From DASZTV01 sp035547515 (GTDB taxonomy: Bacteria; Actinomycetota; Actinomycetes; JAFAQI01), in contig DASZUS010000056.1 in the NCBI GenBank assembly GCA_035547515.1, positions 69,637-133,636 of the forward strand: a DNA stretch of 64,000 nucleotides. The letters are read 5' to 3'. The notes below the pieces were generated by a model, which saw nothing but the letters and a program-made list of their open reading frames with translations, had not been told where the DNA came from and did not search any database. Below, piece by piece: positions 1 through 7,675 of this stretch. Both the position numbers and the translations under genes were made by a program. Numbering within the stretch: the stretch's first letter is position 1; the number at the start of each line of letters is the position of its first letter.

Positions 1-104
1 AGCACGAAACCCGCGCCAGCATGGCCCTTATTTGAGCCAATTGCGCTGCCGATGATGGCGAAAGGCAGCCCGACGACAAGCAGCAGCGCCACGAATGCGC
101 CCAC
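1..104 (-). CDS. Small hydrophobic membrane protein, partial (3' end outside window)
   Basis: Only the first 34 or so codons lie in the window. The GTG start at 104 follows a GGGGG Shine-Dalgarno at about 112-116. The N-terminus is a strongly hydrophobic helix (VALLLVVGLPFAIIGSAIG) followed by a polar turn with Lys-Gly and a second hydrophobic stretch starting. This layout resembles short actinobacterial two-helix membrane proteins, in which a KG[RH] turn separates the helices, but the family cannot be fixed from this piece. No function is proposed. Confidence 0.55.
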   Translation of the reverse strand, partial: MGAFVALLLVVGLPFAIIGSAIGSNKGHAGAGFV

Positions 105-396
105 AGATGTAGCCCCCTTCCGCGCGTCCGACAACGAAGGCGCGCACGGCGTATGACAGCACACTCACTTCCCGGCGGTGCCTGGTTCTGCGGCCCCGAC
201 GCGCCGTAAGGCGCGTGCGGCGCCTAACGACTGAGTACGGCGGGTCGCCGGGGCGGAATGGCTCAAAATGCCCATGGAAAAGCCCGATCTCGCGCTCAAG
301 ACTGGAGCGTGATGATCACGGGATGACTTGCAGCACGCTCCACCAGCTGCTCATCTCTTGTCCAGGCGCAAGCTGCGGGAAGGACCGACTCGGACG
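105..396. other. Intergenic region without recognisable gene
   Basis: No open reading frame here has convincing codon structure or a ribosome binding site. It holds one short inverted repeat, CGCGCC-GTAA-GGCGCG at 200-215, followed by GCCTAAC at 223-229. I see no promoter close to consensus. The composition is a little less GC-rich than the rest of the window. Confidence 0.5.
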
Positions 397-807
397 ATGG
401 CCGTGCTGGGCATGATGGTGGTCATCGGCGCGCCCGTGCTCGCTATGCTCGCCGGCTTCGCGTTGACGAGATGGACGGGCGTGGGGGCGAACGAGCTGTT
501 TCGACGTGGCCTTGTCTCGCCCAGGCACGTCATGGATTCTCCGCCCGTTGTCGAGAACTACCAGTGGATGTCGTTGGCTGATGCCGCGCAATATCTCGGG
601 CTTGCAGAAAGGCGGCTCCGGCCAACGGTCTCGGCCGGAGTCCTCAAGCGAGCGACGAACTACGCGGGCGAGGTTGGCGTCACCCGCTCGTCCATCGAGC
701 GGCAGTTGGAATGGCGCCGGAACTCGACGAAGAAGGACCGGGCACGTCGGGCGGCCCTGACCGTCCTTTCCGCCTTGTTCGGGCCTTATAGGGACTACCG
801 CCCGTAG
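397..807 (+). CDS. Membrane-anchored HTH-like hypothetical protein
   Basis: I do not recognise a named family. The ATG at 397 is preceded by GGGAAGGA about 12 bases upstream; an upstream ATG at 328 in the same frame is less likely. Residues 1-26 form one hydrophobic segment that would anchor the protein in the membrane. Residues about 61-110 (MSLADAAQYLGLAERRL onwards) look like an excisionase/MerR-type winged helix, a fold that normally binds DNA or mediates protein contacts. A basic C-terminus follows. Codon use (CTT, TTG, TAT, GAA, GTT) is less GC-biased than in the neighbours, which hints at acquisition by transfer. It converges on the cold-shock gene. Confidence 0.55.
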   Translation: MAVLGMMVVIGAPVLAMLAGFALTRWTGVGANELFRRGLVSPRHVMDSPPVVENYQWMSLADAAQYLGLAERRLRPTVSAGVLKRATNYAGEVGVTRSSIERQLEWRRNSTKKDRARRAALTVLSALFGPYRDYRP

Positions 808-856
808 CGCGCCGTTAGAACCGTTAGCCGGCCGAGTGCGCCGTGCGTAACGGCAC

Positions 857-1108
857 CTATTCCTCGACTGGACGCACCCAAGTCGCGCGATAGTCAAAGC
901 TGTCTTGCTGAGCCTGCTCGAAGGTGAAGCGCACCTGCTGGCCAGTGACTAACTCTCTGTAGCCCTGCATGTCTATGACCGAGAAGCCGACCCAGGCATC
1001 GCGGCCGTGGGGAAGGTCGGGCGAACTGATCGCGCCCCAGCCTCTGTCCGGCTTGAAGAACTTCACAACGCCGCGACTCGCTCGTGGTCTGTCCGACACG
1101 CGACCCAT
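857..1108 (-). CDS. Cold-shock-domain protein
   Basis: This 83-residue protein carries a divergent cold-shock domain. Residues 13-30 (GVVKFFKPDRGWGAISSP) align with the RNP1-like GxVKWFNxxKGFGFI signature, and the C-terminal half (GQQVRFTFEQAQQDSFDYRATWV) matches the usual VxFxxxxxxxGxxAxxV ending. Such proteins bind single-stranded nucleic acid in the cytoplasm and act as RNA chaperones or in stress adaptation. The start is fixed by GGAGG five bases before the ATG at 1108; longer in-frame starts reach into marR and have no ribosome binding site. It is divergent from the marR operon, with about 100 bases between the starts. A weak hairpin at 840-854 lies at its 3' end. Confidence 0.8.
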   Translation of the reverse strand: MGRVSDRPRASRGVVKFFKPDRGWGAISSPDLPHGRDAWVGFSVIDMQGYRELVTGQQVRFTFEQAQQDSFDYRATWVRPVEE

Positions 1109-1171
1109 CTTGCCTCCGCACTTCGGCCACAAGTGCGTGACAACGGCAGGCGTCATCGCCGACGCCGTTGC

Positions 1172-1183
1172 GCAACTAGTTGC
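1172..1183. promoter_or_regulatory. Probable MarR operator (perfect palindrome)
   Basis: GCAACTAGTTGC is a perfect 12-base palindrome 25 bases before the marR start, in the gap divergent to the cold-shock gene. A good -10 element, TATAGT, lies at 1196-1201, which puts the likely transcription start at or next to the ATG at 1208, so marR may be leaderless. The palindrome would overlap the -35 region, as expected for an autorepressing MarR protein. The assignment is inferred from position and symmetry. Confidence 0.55.
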
Positions 1184-1207
1184 ATAAGGTAATGATATAG
1201 TTGGCTC

Positions 1208-1669
1208 ATGGACGAGCCGTCGGTCGAGAGCCTCAGCGATGAGCTGGTCACATGCCTCGAGGACCTGATCAGCGTCCTGCGGCAGCTGCCTGCAGATCCT
1301 GACCTGAGCCTGAACGCTGCACTCGTCGTCCGCCACTGCGTCGCCAACGGACCCACGCGGGTGTCGGTGCTCGCCGAACAGCTCGGAGTCAGCCAGCCCG
1401 CAGCAACCCAACTCGTCGACCGTCTGCAAGCCGAGGGCTGGGTACGGCGGACAGCCGACGCAGACGACCGCCGGGCCGTGCTGACCGTGGCGACTGCGAC
1501 CGGCCGACGCCGGCTTGCCAAACGACACGCGACACGGGTGCGGTCCGTCGCCCAAGGCGTACGGGAGCTCGATGCGTCGCAGCAGCGCCTCCTGCAGGCC
1601 GCGGCACCTGCCCTGAAGGAGCTTGTCTCCACCCTGAAGTCCATCACGCGCAATGGAGATGCGGCATGA
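1208..1669 (+). CDS. MarR-family transcriptional regulator
   Basis: This 153-residue protein has a winged helix-turn-helix at about residues 40-100, with the MarR pattern VSVLAEQLGVSQPAATQLVDRL (recognition helix) and a DDRR wing (ADADDRRAVLTVA). MarR proteins are dimeric ligand-sensing repressors. It is the first gene of a three-gene operon; its stop overlaps the start of the MFS exporter (ATGA). The palindrome at 1172-1183 is a likely autoregulatory operator. No Shine-Dalgarno is visible, consistent with a leaderless transcript. The probable role is control of the adjacent efflux pump; the ligand is unknown. Confidence 0.85.
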   Translation: MDEPSVESLSDELVTCLEDLISVLRQLPADPDLSLNAALVVRHCVANGPTRVSVLAEQLGVSQPAATQLVDRLQAEGWVRRTADADDRRAVLTVATATGRRRLAKRHATRVRSVAQGVRELDASQQRLLQAAAPALKELVSTLKSITRNGDAA

Positions 1670-2937
1670 CCGCTGAGTCGACACGCAGCAACGACGTGCA
1701 AGCCGTGAGCCCGTTCCGCCAGCCGCGCGCCGTCTGGGCCGTCGCGCTGGCGTGCGTCGTCTCGTTCATGGGCATCGGCTTGGTCGACCCGATCTTGCCC
1801 GCCCTGCGCTCCTCGTTGCACGCGAGCACCAGCCAGATCTCCCTGCTGTTCACCAGCTACCTGGTCGTGACGGCCGTGATGATGCTGATCACCAACGCGG
1901 TGAGCAGCCGGATCGGCGCGAAGCGCACCCTGGTCGGAGGGCTGGTCCTGATCGTCGCGTTCTCCCTGTTAGCCGGTACGTCGAACAGCGTGGGCCAGAT
2001 CGTCGGCTACCGCGCCGGATGGGGCCTCGGCAACGCGCTGTTCATCGCCACCTCCCTCGCGGTGATCGTCGCGTCGGCATCCGGCGGCTTCACCGGCGCG
2101 ATCGTGCTGTACGAGACGGCGCTCGGCGTCGGGATCGCGGTCGGCCCGCTGCTCGGCGGACTACTCGGCGGGGTCAGCTGGCGCGGGCCGTTCTTCGGCG
2201 TCTCCGCGCTCATGGCGGTCGCCCTGGTGCTCACCGTCACGCTGGTCGACCGCACTCCCCCGCCGCCGACTCGGACATCGGTGCTGGCTCCGATCAAGGC
2301 GCTCTCGCACCGCGGGCTGCTGACGCTGAGCCTGGTCGCCCTGCTCTACAACTGGGGCTTCTTCACCCTGCTGGGTTATTCGCCGTACCCGATGGGGCTC
2401 GACGCCCACCAACTCGGCCTGGTCTTCTGCGGCTGGGGCATCTTGGTCGCCATCTTCGCGGTCGAGGGCGCGCCGCGACTGCAGGCCCGCTTCGGTACGG
2501 CCCGCACGCTCTACGCCAACCTCGCGATCTTCGCGATCGTGCTCGTCGCGACGGGCATCTGGGTGCACCACCTGGCGCCACTCGTCGTCATGGTGATCGT
2601 CGCCGGCGCGTGCATCGGGCTGAACAACACGCTGATGACGCAGGCCGTCATGACCATCTCGGAAGCCGATCGCCCGGTCGCCTCTGCCGCGTACGGGTTC
2701 GTGCGATTCATCGGCGGTGGGCTTGCGCCGTACTTCGCCAGCAGGCTCGCGCAAGCACACGGCGACCACCTTCCGTTCTACATCGGGGCCGCAGCGGTCG
2801 CCCTCGCGGTCCCCGTGCTCGCCTCTGTGCACGGGCAGCTCGCCGTCGCCGAGCAGCGCCAGAGTGAGTCACACACCGAGCCACGCTTGGACGACCCCGA
2901 TGTCGTCGAAGAAGCCGCGATCAACTCCGCCAGCTGA
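1666..2937 (+). CDS. MFS multidrug efflux transporter
   Basis: This 423-residue protein has 12 predicted membrane helices and the features of drug:proton antiporters of the major facilitator superfamily: an N-terminal helix ending MGIGLVDPILPAL, the cytoplasmic loop after helix 2 (SSRIGAKRTLVGG, motif A-like), and a motif C-like segment in helix 5 (ALGVGIAVGPLLGG). It would export small toxic compounds using the proton gradient. It overlaps marR by 4 bases and the stress-protein gene by 1 base, so the three genes form one transcript. Substrate is not predictable. Confidence 0.85.
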   Translation: MTAESTRSNDVQAVSPFRQPRAVWAVALACVVSFMGIGLVDPILPALRSSLHASTSQISLLFTSYLVVTAVMMLITNAVSSRIGAKRTLVGGLVLIVAFSLLAGTSNSVGQIVGYRAGWGLGNALFIATSLAVIVASASGGFTGAIVLYETALGVGIAVGPLLGGLLGGVSWRGPFFGVSALMAVALVLTVTLVDRTPPPPTRTSVLAPIKALSHRGLLTLSLVALLYNWGFFTLLGYSPYPMGLDAHQLGLVFCGWGILVAIFAVEGAPRLQARFGTARTLYANLAIFAIVLVATGIWVHHLAPLVVMVIVAGACIGLNNTLMTQAVMTISEADRPVASAAYGFVRFIGGGLAPYFASRLAQAHGDHLPFYIGAAAVALAVPVLASVHGQLAVAEQRQSESHTEPRLDDPDVVEEAAINSAS

Positions 2938-3389
2938 TGGCCCTTCCCACGCAGTTCGAGCTCGGCACCGACGGCGCCCGGACCATCGTCGCCGGCGTCG
3001 ATGGCTCCGAGCAGTCGTTGCGCGCGGCGAGCTTCGCCGCAGGATGGGCCCGCCGCGATGGCTCTGCGTTGGTGTGCGTCTACGTCCAACGCTGGCATGC
3101 CGCTGCCAGCCAGGACCCGCACGCCGCGATGATCTGCGAGCAGGGCGAGCGCGAAGTGGTCGCCAAGCTCAGGCGCGACTTGCTCGACGCCCAGACGCGC
3201 TGGGGTGTCCGCGCCGAACTCGTCGTACGCCGCGGCGACCCGACCTCGGAGCTCGCCAAGGTCGCCGACGAAGTCCGTGCCGACTCAGTCGTGGTCGGCC
3301 GATCTACGAAGGTCGGTCACGAAAGGCTCGGCTCAACCGGTGGGAAGCTGATCCGCGCCGGCCGCTGGCCGGTCACCGTCGTGCCATGA
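2937..3389 (+). CDS. Universal stress protein (UspA family)
   Basis: This 150-residue cytosolic protein is a single Usp domain. The N-terminal strand with the acidic ATP-site residue (IVAGVDGSEQS, residues 17-27) and the C-terminal phosphate-binding region (VVVGRSTKVGHERLGSTGGK, 118-137) are present. The glycine pattern G-x2-G-x9-G-S is imperfect because position 124 is Thr, so ATP binding is likely but not certain. Its start codon overlaps the stop of the MFS gene (TGATG). The last 57 bases overlap the 3' end of the convergent MmpL gene. A role in stress signalling coupled to efflux is inferred only from the operon. Confidence 0.85.
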   Translation: MALPTQFELGTDGARTIVAGVDGSEQSLRAASFAAGWARRDGSALVCVYVQRWHAAASQDPHAAMICEQGEREVVAKLRRDLLDAQTRWGVRAELVVRRGDPTSELAKVADEVRADSVVVGRSTKVGHERLGSTGGKLIRAGRWPVTVVP

Positions 3390-5564
3390 GTCCTGCTGCG
3401 ACGCAGTGCCGGCGACCGGGGCGTCGGAGCCCTCGACGTTGAGCTGCGGAATCAGCCGGTCGAGCCAGCGCGGCAGCCACCAGTTGGCCTCACCGAAGAC
3501 GTGCATCAGGGCCGGCACCAGGACGGTTCGCACGATGAAGGCGTCGATGATGATCGCACCGGCAAGTCCGAGGCCGAACTGCTTGATGACCACGCTGGGA
3601 CCGAGCGCGAACGACGCGAAGACCAGGATCATGATCGCGGCAGCAGCGGTGATCACCCGCCCGGTAGCTGCCTGACCGACCGTCACTGCGGCACGGTTGT
3701 CGCGCCGGGCCACCCACTCCTCGTGCATCCGGCTGACCAGAAACACCTCGTAGTCCATCGAGAGCCCGAACAGGATGGACACCATCAACACCGGTACGAA
3801 GACTTCCACCGGCGCCTTTGCCGAGATCCCGAACAGCGACTTCCCCCAGCCCCACTCGAAGACTGCGTTCATCAGGCCGAGCGCGGCGCCCACGGAGAGC
3901 AGGTTCATCACCGAGGCGATCAGCGGGACCAGCAGGCTTCGGAAGACCGCCATCAGGAGCAGGAACCCCAGCACCACGACGACCGCGATGAACAGCGGCA
4001 GCTTGGCCGACAAGATGTGGTTGAAGTCCGTCTGGATGGCGGTCTGACCACCGACGAGGACAGACAGCCCGGAGCCGGCCTCGGCGTGCGGCAAGACGGT
4101 GCCTCGCAACCGATGAAGCAACGCGGTGGTCTGCTTCGACTGCGGGCTGGTGGTCGGATACAGCTGTGCGATCGCCACCGTCTTCTGCGGATTGAGCACC
4201 GGTGCGGTGACCCGCGCCACGCCCGGCTGTTGCGCCAGACCGGCAGTGATCGCGCCGAAGCGAGCCGCATCATCTGCTGACGGCAGCTGCGCAACCAGCT
4301 CGAACGGACCGCTGAAGCCAGGACCGAAACCCTCCGACAACAGCTCGTAGGCGCGGTGCGTGGTGGAGCTCGCCGGGTCACTGCCGGCGTCGTCGAGCCC
4401 CAGCCGGAGAGTGAAGATCGGAAGGGCGATCACGACGACGACGGCGAGAGCAACCAAAGCGGGGATGGTGGGGCGACGCTCGATAAACGCTGCCCAGCGC
4501 TGCCACCGCCCTCCTGCATGCTCGGGCACCGGGCCGCTCTCCCTCATGGCCGACCGTTGCCGACGACTGAAGACCTTCATGCCGAAGAACCCGAGCAGCG
4601 CTGGCAGCAAGGTCAGCGAAGCCAGCATCGTGAGCCCGACGGTGATCGCCGCAGAGACCGCGATGCCATAGAGAAAGGAGACGCCGAGCGCGAACTGCCC
4701 GAGCAGCGCGATGCAGACGGTCAAGCCCGCGAAGAACACTGCCCGCCCGGCGGTGTTCACCGCGCCGACCGCAGCGTCCTCGACGTTCAGCCCGGCTCGC
4801 ACCTTGGCCCGATGCCGAGTCACGATGAGGAGGGCGTAGTCGATCCCGACACCCAAGCCGATGAGTACGCCGAGCAACGTCGCGAAGCTCGCGATCGAGA
4901 ACACATGGCTGAGCAGGCCAGTGACGGAGTAGCCGACACCGATGGCGATGAGCGCGGTAATCAACGGAACGAAGGCTGCAAAGAGGGCGCCGAAGGCGAT
5001 TCCGAGCACGATCAGCGCCAGCACGATGCCGGAGCCCGTGCTGCTCGAGCTGCCCTGCGACTGCACCTGCTCGATGTCCTGCCCGCCCAGCTCGACTTGG
5101 AGCTCAGGGGTGCGCGCCGCCTCGGCCGTCTTGACGACCTGCTTGATCGCGTCTTTCGGGAGGTTCTGAGTCTCCTCGTCGAAGACGACCGTCGCGAACG
5201 CGATCGTGCCGTCGCGACTGATCTGCGCCGAACCGCCTGCGTCGTACGGGCTCCGGACGCCCACCACGTGCGCCGACCGCGCGAGGGCCGCCAGCATGTC
5301 GGTCACTTGCTCGCGAACCGAGGGAGAGCGCACCGTTCCGGACAGGGTGTGGATGACGACCTGGTCGGAACTGCCGGACGCGGAAGCGAAGTCGGAGCGG
5401 AGCAGATCGAGCGCCTGGGAGGACTGCGTGTGCGGCAGCTGGAACTTCGTGGAGAAGTTGGTCCCGAGCCCCCGGCTCAGAGCAAATGACCCGATCAGCG
5501 CGAGGAGCCAGAGCGCCAGCACCGCCCGGCGCCGACGAAAACACCAGGCGGCGAGCGACTTCAC
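3333..5564 (-). CDS. MmpL-type RND transporter
   Basis: This 743-residue protein has the MMPL/RND architecture: helix 1 (about 12-32), a periplasmic porter domain (33-175), helices 2-6 (180-328), helix 7 (366-388), a second porter domain (390-520) and helices 8-12 (520-690). The two Asp-Tyr pairs that form the proton relay in MmpL3 are present as GVGIDY (Asp242-Tyr243) and GLSMDY (Asp604-Tyr605), so it should be a proton-driven exporter of lipids or hydrophobic drugs. The GTG start at 5564 has an AGGAGGA Shine-Dalgarno. The 3' end runs 57 bases into the convergent usp gene. It is divergent from the antiporter operon across an imperfect palindrome at 5592-5612. Confidence 0.88.
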   Translation of the reverse strand: MKSLAAWCFRRRRAVLALWLLALIGSFALSRGLGTNFSTKFQLPHTQSSQALDLLRSDFASASGSSDQVVIHTLSGTVRSPSVREQVTDMLAALARSAHVVGVRSPYDAGGSAQISRDGTIAFATVVFDEETQNLPKDAIKQVVKTAEAARTPELQVELGGQDIEQVQSQGSSSSTGSGIVLALIVLGIAFGALFAAFVPLITALIAIGVGYSVTGLLSHVFSIASFATLLGVLIGLGVGIDYALLIVTRHRAKVRAGLNVEDAAVGAVNTAGRAVFFAGLTVCIALLGQFALGVSFLYGIAVSAAITVGLTMLASLTLLPALLGFFGMKVFSRRQRSAMRESGPVPEHAGGRWQRWAAFIERRPTIPALVALAVVVVIALPIFTLRLGLDDAGSDPASSTTHRAYELLSEGFGPGFSGPFELVAQLPSADDAARFGAITAGLAQQPGVARVTAPVLNPQKTVAIAQLYPTTSPQSKQTTALLHRLRGTVLPHAEAGSGLSVLVGGQTAIQTDFNHILSAKLPLFIAVVVVLGFLLLMAVFRSLLVPLIASVMNLLSVGAALGLMNAVFEWGWGKSLFGISAKAPVEVFVPVLMVSILFGLSMDYEVFLVSRMHEEWVARRDNRAAVTVGQAATGRVITAAAAIMILVFASFALGPSVVIKQFGLGLAGAIIIDAFIVRTVLVPALMHVFGEANWWLPRWLDRLIPQLNVEGSDAPVAGTASQQDSWHDGDRPAAGADQLPTG

Positions 5565-5591
5565 TCGTCCTCCTGGTCGTCATTACTCAGA

Positions 5592-5612
5592 ACTTGGTTG
5601 AGGCAAGCAAGT
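5592..5612. promoter_or_regulatory. Imperfect palindrome in mmpL/mrpE divergent promoter
   Basis: The arms ACTTGGTTG (5592-5600) and CAAGCAAGT (5604-5612) are inverted with one mismatch around a 3-base centre. The site lies 28 bases before the mmpL start and about 50 bases before the preferred mrpE start. On the minus strand TTGCTT is followed after 17 bases by AGTAAT, a weak promoter for mmpL that the palindrome would cover. No regulator gene is adjacent, so the binding protein is unknown. Confidence 0.4.
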
Positions 5613-5660
5613 CTAGCCATTGGGCCGGTTAGCCCCCTGCCGCCGGGGGACATCACGCCC

Positions 5661-6137
5661 GTGAGGGCGTGGCGATGGGCGGCCGAGATCGGCGCCTGGG
5701 CAGCAGCGGCCCTCGGCGTCTGGCTGCTCACCCTCTCCTCGGTCACCTACGCGGACCTGAGCGTCGCCATCCCCGCGGCGTTGGCCTCCGGCGCAGGAGC
5801 GCGGGCGTCCCGCCGGGCGTTGTCGCTCCGGGCTGCCAACGGCGGCCGACTCCACTGGCTGACGGTCCTTCCGGCCGCGATCGTGCGGGACACCGCCGCG
5901 GTGCTTGCCCTGCCGTGGCGCCGGCTGCTCCGCGACGTCCCGGAGGGGCACTGGGAGCGGATCCCTGTACGCCCGGGAGCCGACACTGAGGCATCGGCGG
6001 CCAGAATCGTCGCGACCGCGCTCGTTTCGGCCACACCGGGCAGCTTCGTCGTCCACGACGACCCGGACACCGGCGAGCTGCTCGTGCACGTCCTGGTGTC
6101 CGGCAGGCCCTCGGTCACAGCGGTGGTGCGCGGGTGA
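5661..6137 (+). CDS. mrpE: Cation/proton antiporter subunit MrpE (MbhA-like)
   Basis: This 158-residue membrane protein matches the MrpE/MnhE family: two or three N-terminal hydrophobic segments (WAAEIGAWAAAALGVWLLTLS, then LTVLPAAIVRDTAAVLALPWRR) and a soluble C-terminal domain ending in a short beta-rich stretch (GELLVHVLVSG). In Mrp complexes MrpE is a peripheral membrane subunit of a multi-subunit sodium/proton antiporter. I prefer the GTG at 5661, which has GGGGGA 11 bases upstream; a TTG at 5598 extends the frame by 21 codons but has no ribosome binding site. It is the first gene of the cluster and its stop overlaps mrpF. Confidence 0.8.
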   Translation: MRAWRWAAEIGAWAAAALGVWLLTLSSVTYADLSVAIPAALASGAGARASRRALSLRAANGGRLHWLTVLPAAIVRDTAAVLALPWRRLLRDVPEGHWERIPVRPGADTEASAARIVATALVSATPGSFVVHDDPDTGELLVHVLVSGRPSVTAVVRG

Positions 6138-6388
6138 ACGCGTGGATCGCCGCCTCGGCAGTGCTCCTGGTGGCCGGCCTAGGCCCGGCACTCGTTGTCG
6201 GCTCGCGGGGCGACGGGATTGCGCGGCTTGTCGGCCTGCAACTGGCGTCGCCGGTCGCGGTCTTCGCTCTGATGGCCTTCTCGGTCGGGGTGAACCAGCC
6301 GAGCTATCTCATCGTGCCGCTCGTGCTGGCGGTGCTCAACGTGGTGGGCACGCTGGTCTACACGCGCCTGCTCGGGCCGCGAGCATGA
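6134..6388 (+). CDS. mrpF: Cation/proton antiporter subunit MrpF (MbhB-like)
   Basis: This 84-residue protein has three membrane helices, which is the size and layout of MrpF/MnhF. The GTG start at 6134 overlaps the mrpE stop (GTGA) and the stop overlaps the next start (ATGA). Family members contain a conserved Asp in helix 1-2 regions; here the polar loop SRGDGIAR (residues 24-31) carries it. It is a small structural subunit of the antiporter. Confidence 0.75.
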   Translation: MNAWIAASAVLLVAGLGPALVVGSRGDGIARLVGLQLASPVAVFALMAFSVGVNQPSYLIVPLVLAVLNVVGTLVYTRLLGPRA

Positions 6389-6690
6389 TCCGCACCGTCG
6401 TGTCCGACGCGCTGCTTTCGGCATCACTGCTCATCGTGGTGCTGTCGGCGGTCGGCGCGTTGACCATGCGTACGACGTTCGGGCGGCTGCACTATGTCGC
6501 GCCGGTGACCACCGTTGCGGGCCCGTTGTTCGGAGCCGCTGCCGCCGTCCGGACCGGGTGGGGGATCACCGCCGGCCTCGAGATCCTGATCGTCGTCATC
6601 ATGGCCCTCTCAGGACCAGTGCTGGAGATCGCGACCGGGCGAGCCGAAGCACAGCAGCAGGGCGTTCTCACGCCGGAGAGCCCGTCATGA
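6385..6690 (+). CDS. mrpG: Cation/proton antiporter subunit MrpG (MbhC-like)
   Basis: This 101-residue protein has three membrane helices and the MrpG/MnhG signature, in which the first helix is followed by LTMRTTFGRLHYVAPVTTV (family: G-x-R-x-x-D-x-[YF]-x-R-x-H-x), here slightly diverged but with the RLHYVAP core intact. It overlaps both neighbours by 4 bases. It is a small structural subunit of the antiporter complex. Confidence 0.78.
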   Translation: MIRTVVSDALLSASLLIVVLSAVGALTMRTTFGRLHYVAPVTTVAGPLFGAAAAVRTGWGITAGLEILIVVIMALSGPVLEIATGRAEAQQQGVLTPESPS

Positions 6691-6941
6691 CCGCGGGGCC
6701 CGCGACGACCGCCGTCGTGGCGATTGCGCTCACGCTGGTCTTGCTGGGAGCGATCGCGGTCGTGCGGAGCGAGGATCCCCAGCGTCAGGCGGTCACGCTG
6801 TCGGTCTTCGGGATCTGCCTCACCGTCCTGTTCTTCGTGCTCGACGCTCCCGATGTGGCGCTCAGCCAAGTGGCCGTCGGCACGGTGATCGTGCCGCTGA
6901 TGGTCCTGCTCGCCATCAGCAAGATCCGCGGCGGCCGATGA
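6687..6941 (+). CDS. MbhD-like antiporter subunit (MrpA C-terminal domain as a separate protein)
   Basis: This 84-residue, three-helix protein corresponds to the MbhD/DUF4040 domain that forms part of the C-terminal region of MrpA in classic Mrp operons but is a separate gene in Mbh hydrogenase clusters. The recognisable core is APDVALSQVAVG (residues 54-65). In most MrpA/MbhD sequences I know, this core reads ALTEA; here the Glu is Gln61. The domain is thought to lie on the ion path, so the substitution may matter. It overlaps mrpG and the next gene by 4 bases. Confidence 0.75.
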   Translation: MTAGPATTAVVAIALTLVLLGAIAVVRSEDPQRQAVTLSVFGICLTVLFFVLDAPDVALSQVAVGTVIVPLMVLLAISKIRGGR

Positions 6942-7675
6942 ACCGGAGCGTCCGGTTGTGGGTCGTGACCATCGCCGGTCTCGCCGTGGCTGTGGCCTTC
7001 GGTCTCGCGTTCGTCGGGCTTCCCTCCTTCGGCGGCAGCAGCCACCCGTACCGAACTGCGGCTGTCCACGCCGCAGTGGCGCATCAGACGGCGAACGTCG
7101 TCAGCTCGGTCAACTTCGACCAGCGCGGTCTCGACACCCTCGGTGAGGAGACCATCCTCTTTGCCTCAGTGATCGGCGTCTCCGCGCTGCTTCGGCCCTC
7201 GCAAGAGGAACAGGACGCCGGGCCGTCCGACACGGGCCGCGTCCTCGGGCTCACCCAGATCTTCGGCTACGCCGTCATCCCGCTCGTCTGCATCATCGGC
7301 CTCGACGTCATCGCGCACGGTCAGCTCACCCCCGGCGGGGGGTTCCAGGGCGGGATCATCGTGGCGTCCGGGATCCATCTCCTCTACGTCGCGGGCTCCT
7401 ATTCGACCCTCGACAAGCTGCGGCCGGTCGCCCTCTTCGAGCATGGTGAGGCCGTCGGCGCCGCAGCGTTCGCGTGTCTGGGTGTCGCTGGTGCCGCGAC
7501 GACCATGGGCTTCCTCGGCAACGTCTTGCCCCGCGGCACATTCGGGCAGCTGTACTCGGCGGGCAGCGTCCCGCTGCTGAACGGCGCCGTCGGAGTGGAG
7601 GTGGCGTCGGGAGCCATCGTGCTGGTGGCGAAGTTCCTCGACCAGGCGATCCTGCTCGGACCGAAACGCGGATGA
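6938..7675 (+). CDS. mrpB: MbhE-MrpB fused antiporter subunit
   Basis: This 245-residue protein joins two modules. Residues 1-95 match MbhE, the last part of MrpA: an N-terminal helix, a periplasmic segment and the motif NFDQRGLDTLGEETILF (59-75), which in MbhE reads similarly ('RGLDTxGE'). Residues about 104-245 match MrpB (MnhB): four helices with the motif GLDVIAHGQLTPGGGFQGG (about 121-139), typical of the family's H-G-x-x-x-P-G-G-G-F-x-G signature. Both parts belong to the membrane arm of the antiporter. It overlaps the MbhD-like gene and mrpC by 4 bases. Confidence 0.82.
   Translation: MNRSVRLWVVTIAGLAVAVAFGLAFVGLPSFGGSSHPYRTAAVHAAVAHQTANVVSSVNFDQRGLDTLGEETILFASVIGVSALLRPSQEEQDAGPSDTGRVLGLTQIFGYAVIPLVCIIGLDVIAHGQLTPGGGFQGGIIVASGIHLLYVAGSYSTLDKLRPVALFEHGEAVGAAAFACLGVAGAATTMGFLGNVLPRGTFGQLYSAGSVPLLNGAVGVEVASGAIVLVAKFLDQAILLGPKRG

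Noticed and set aside
223..829. GCCTAAC and GTTAG pairs around the HTH-like gene resembling integron attC core sites
   Set aside because: The right-hand sites (GTTAGAA, GTTAGCC) do not fit GTTRRRY and no L'/L'' boxes or integrase are seen; likely chance.
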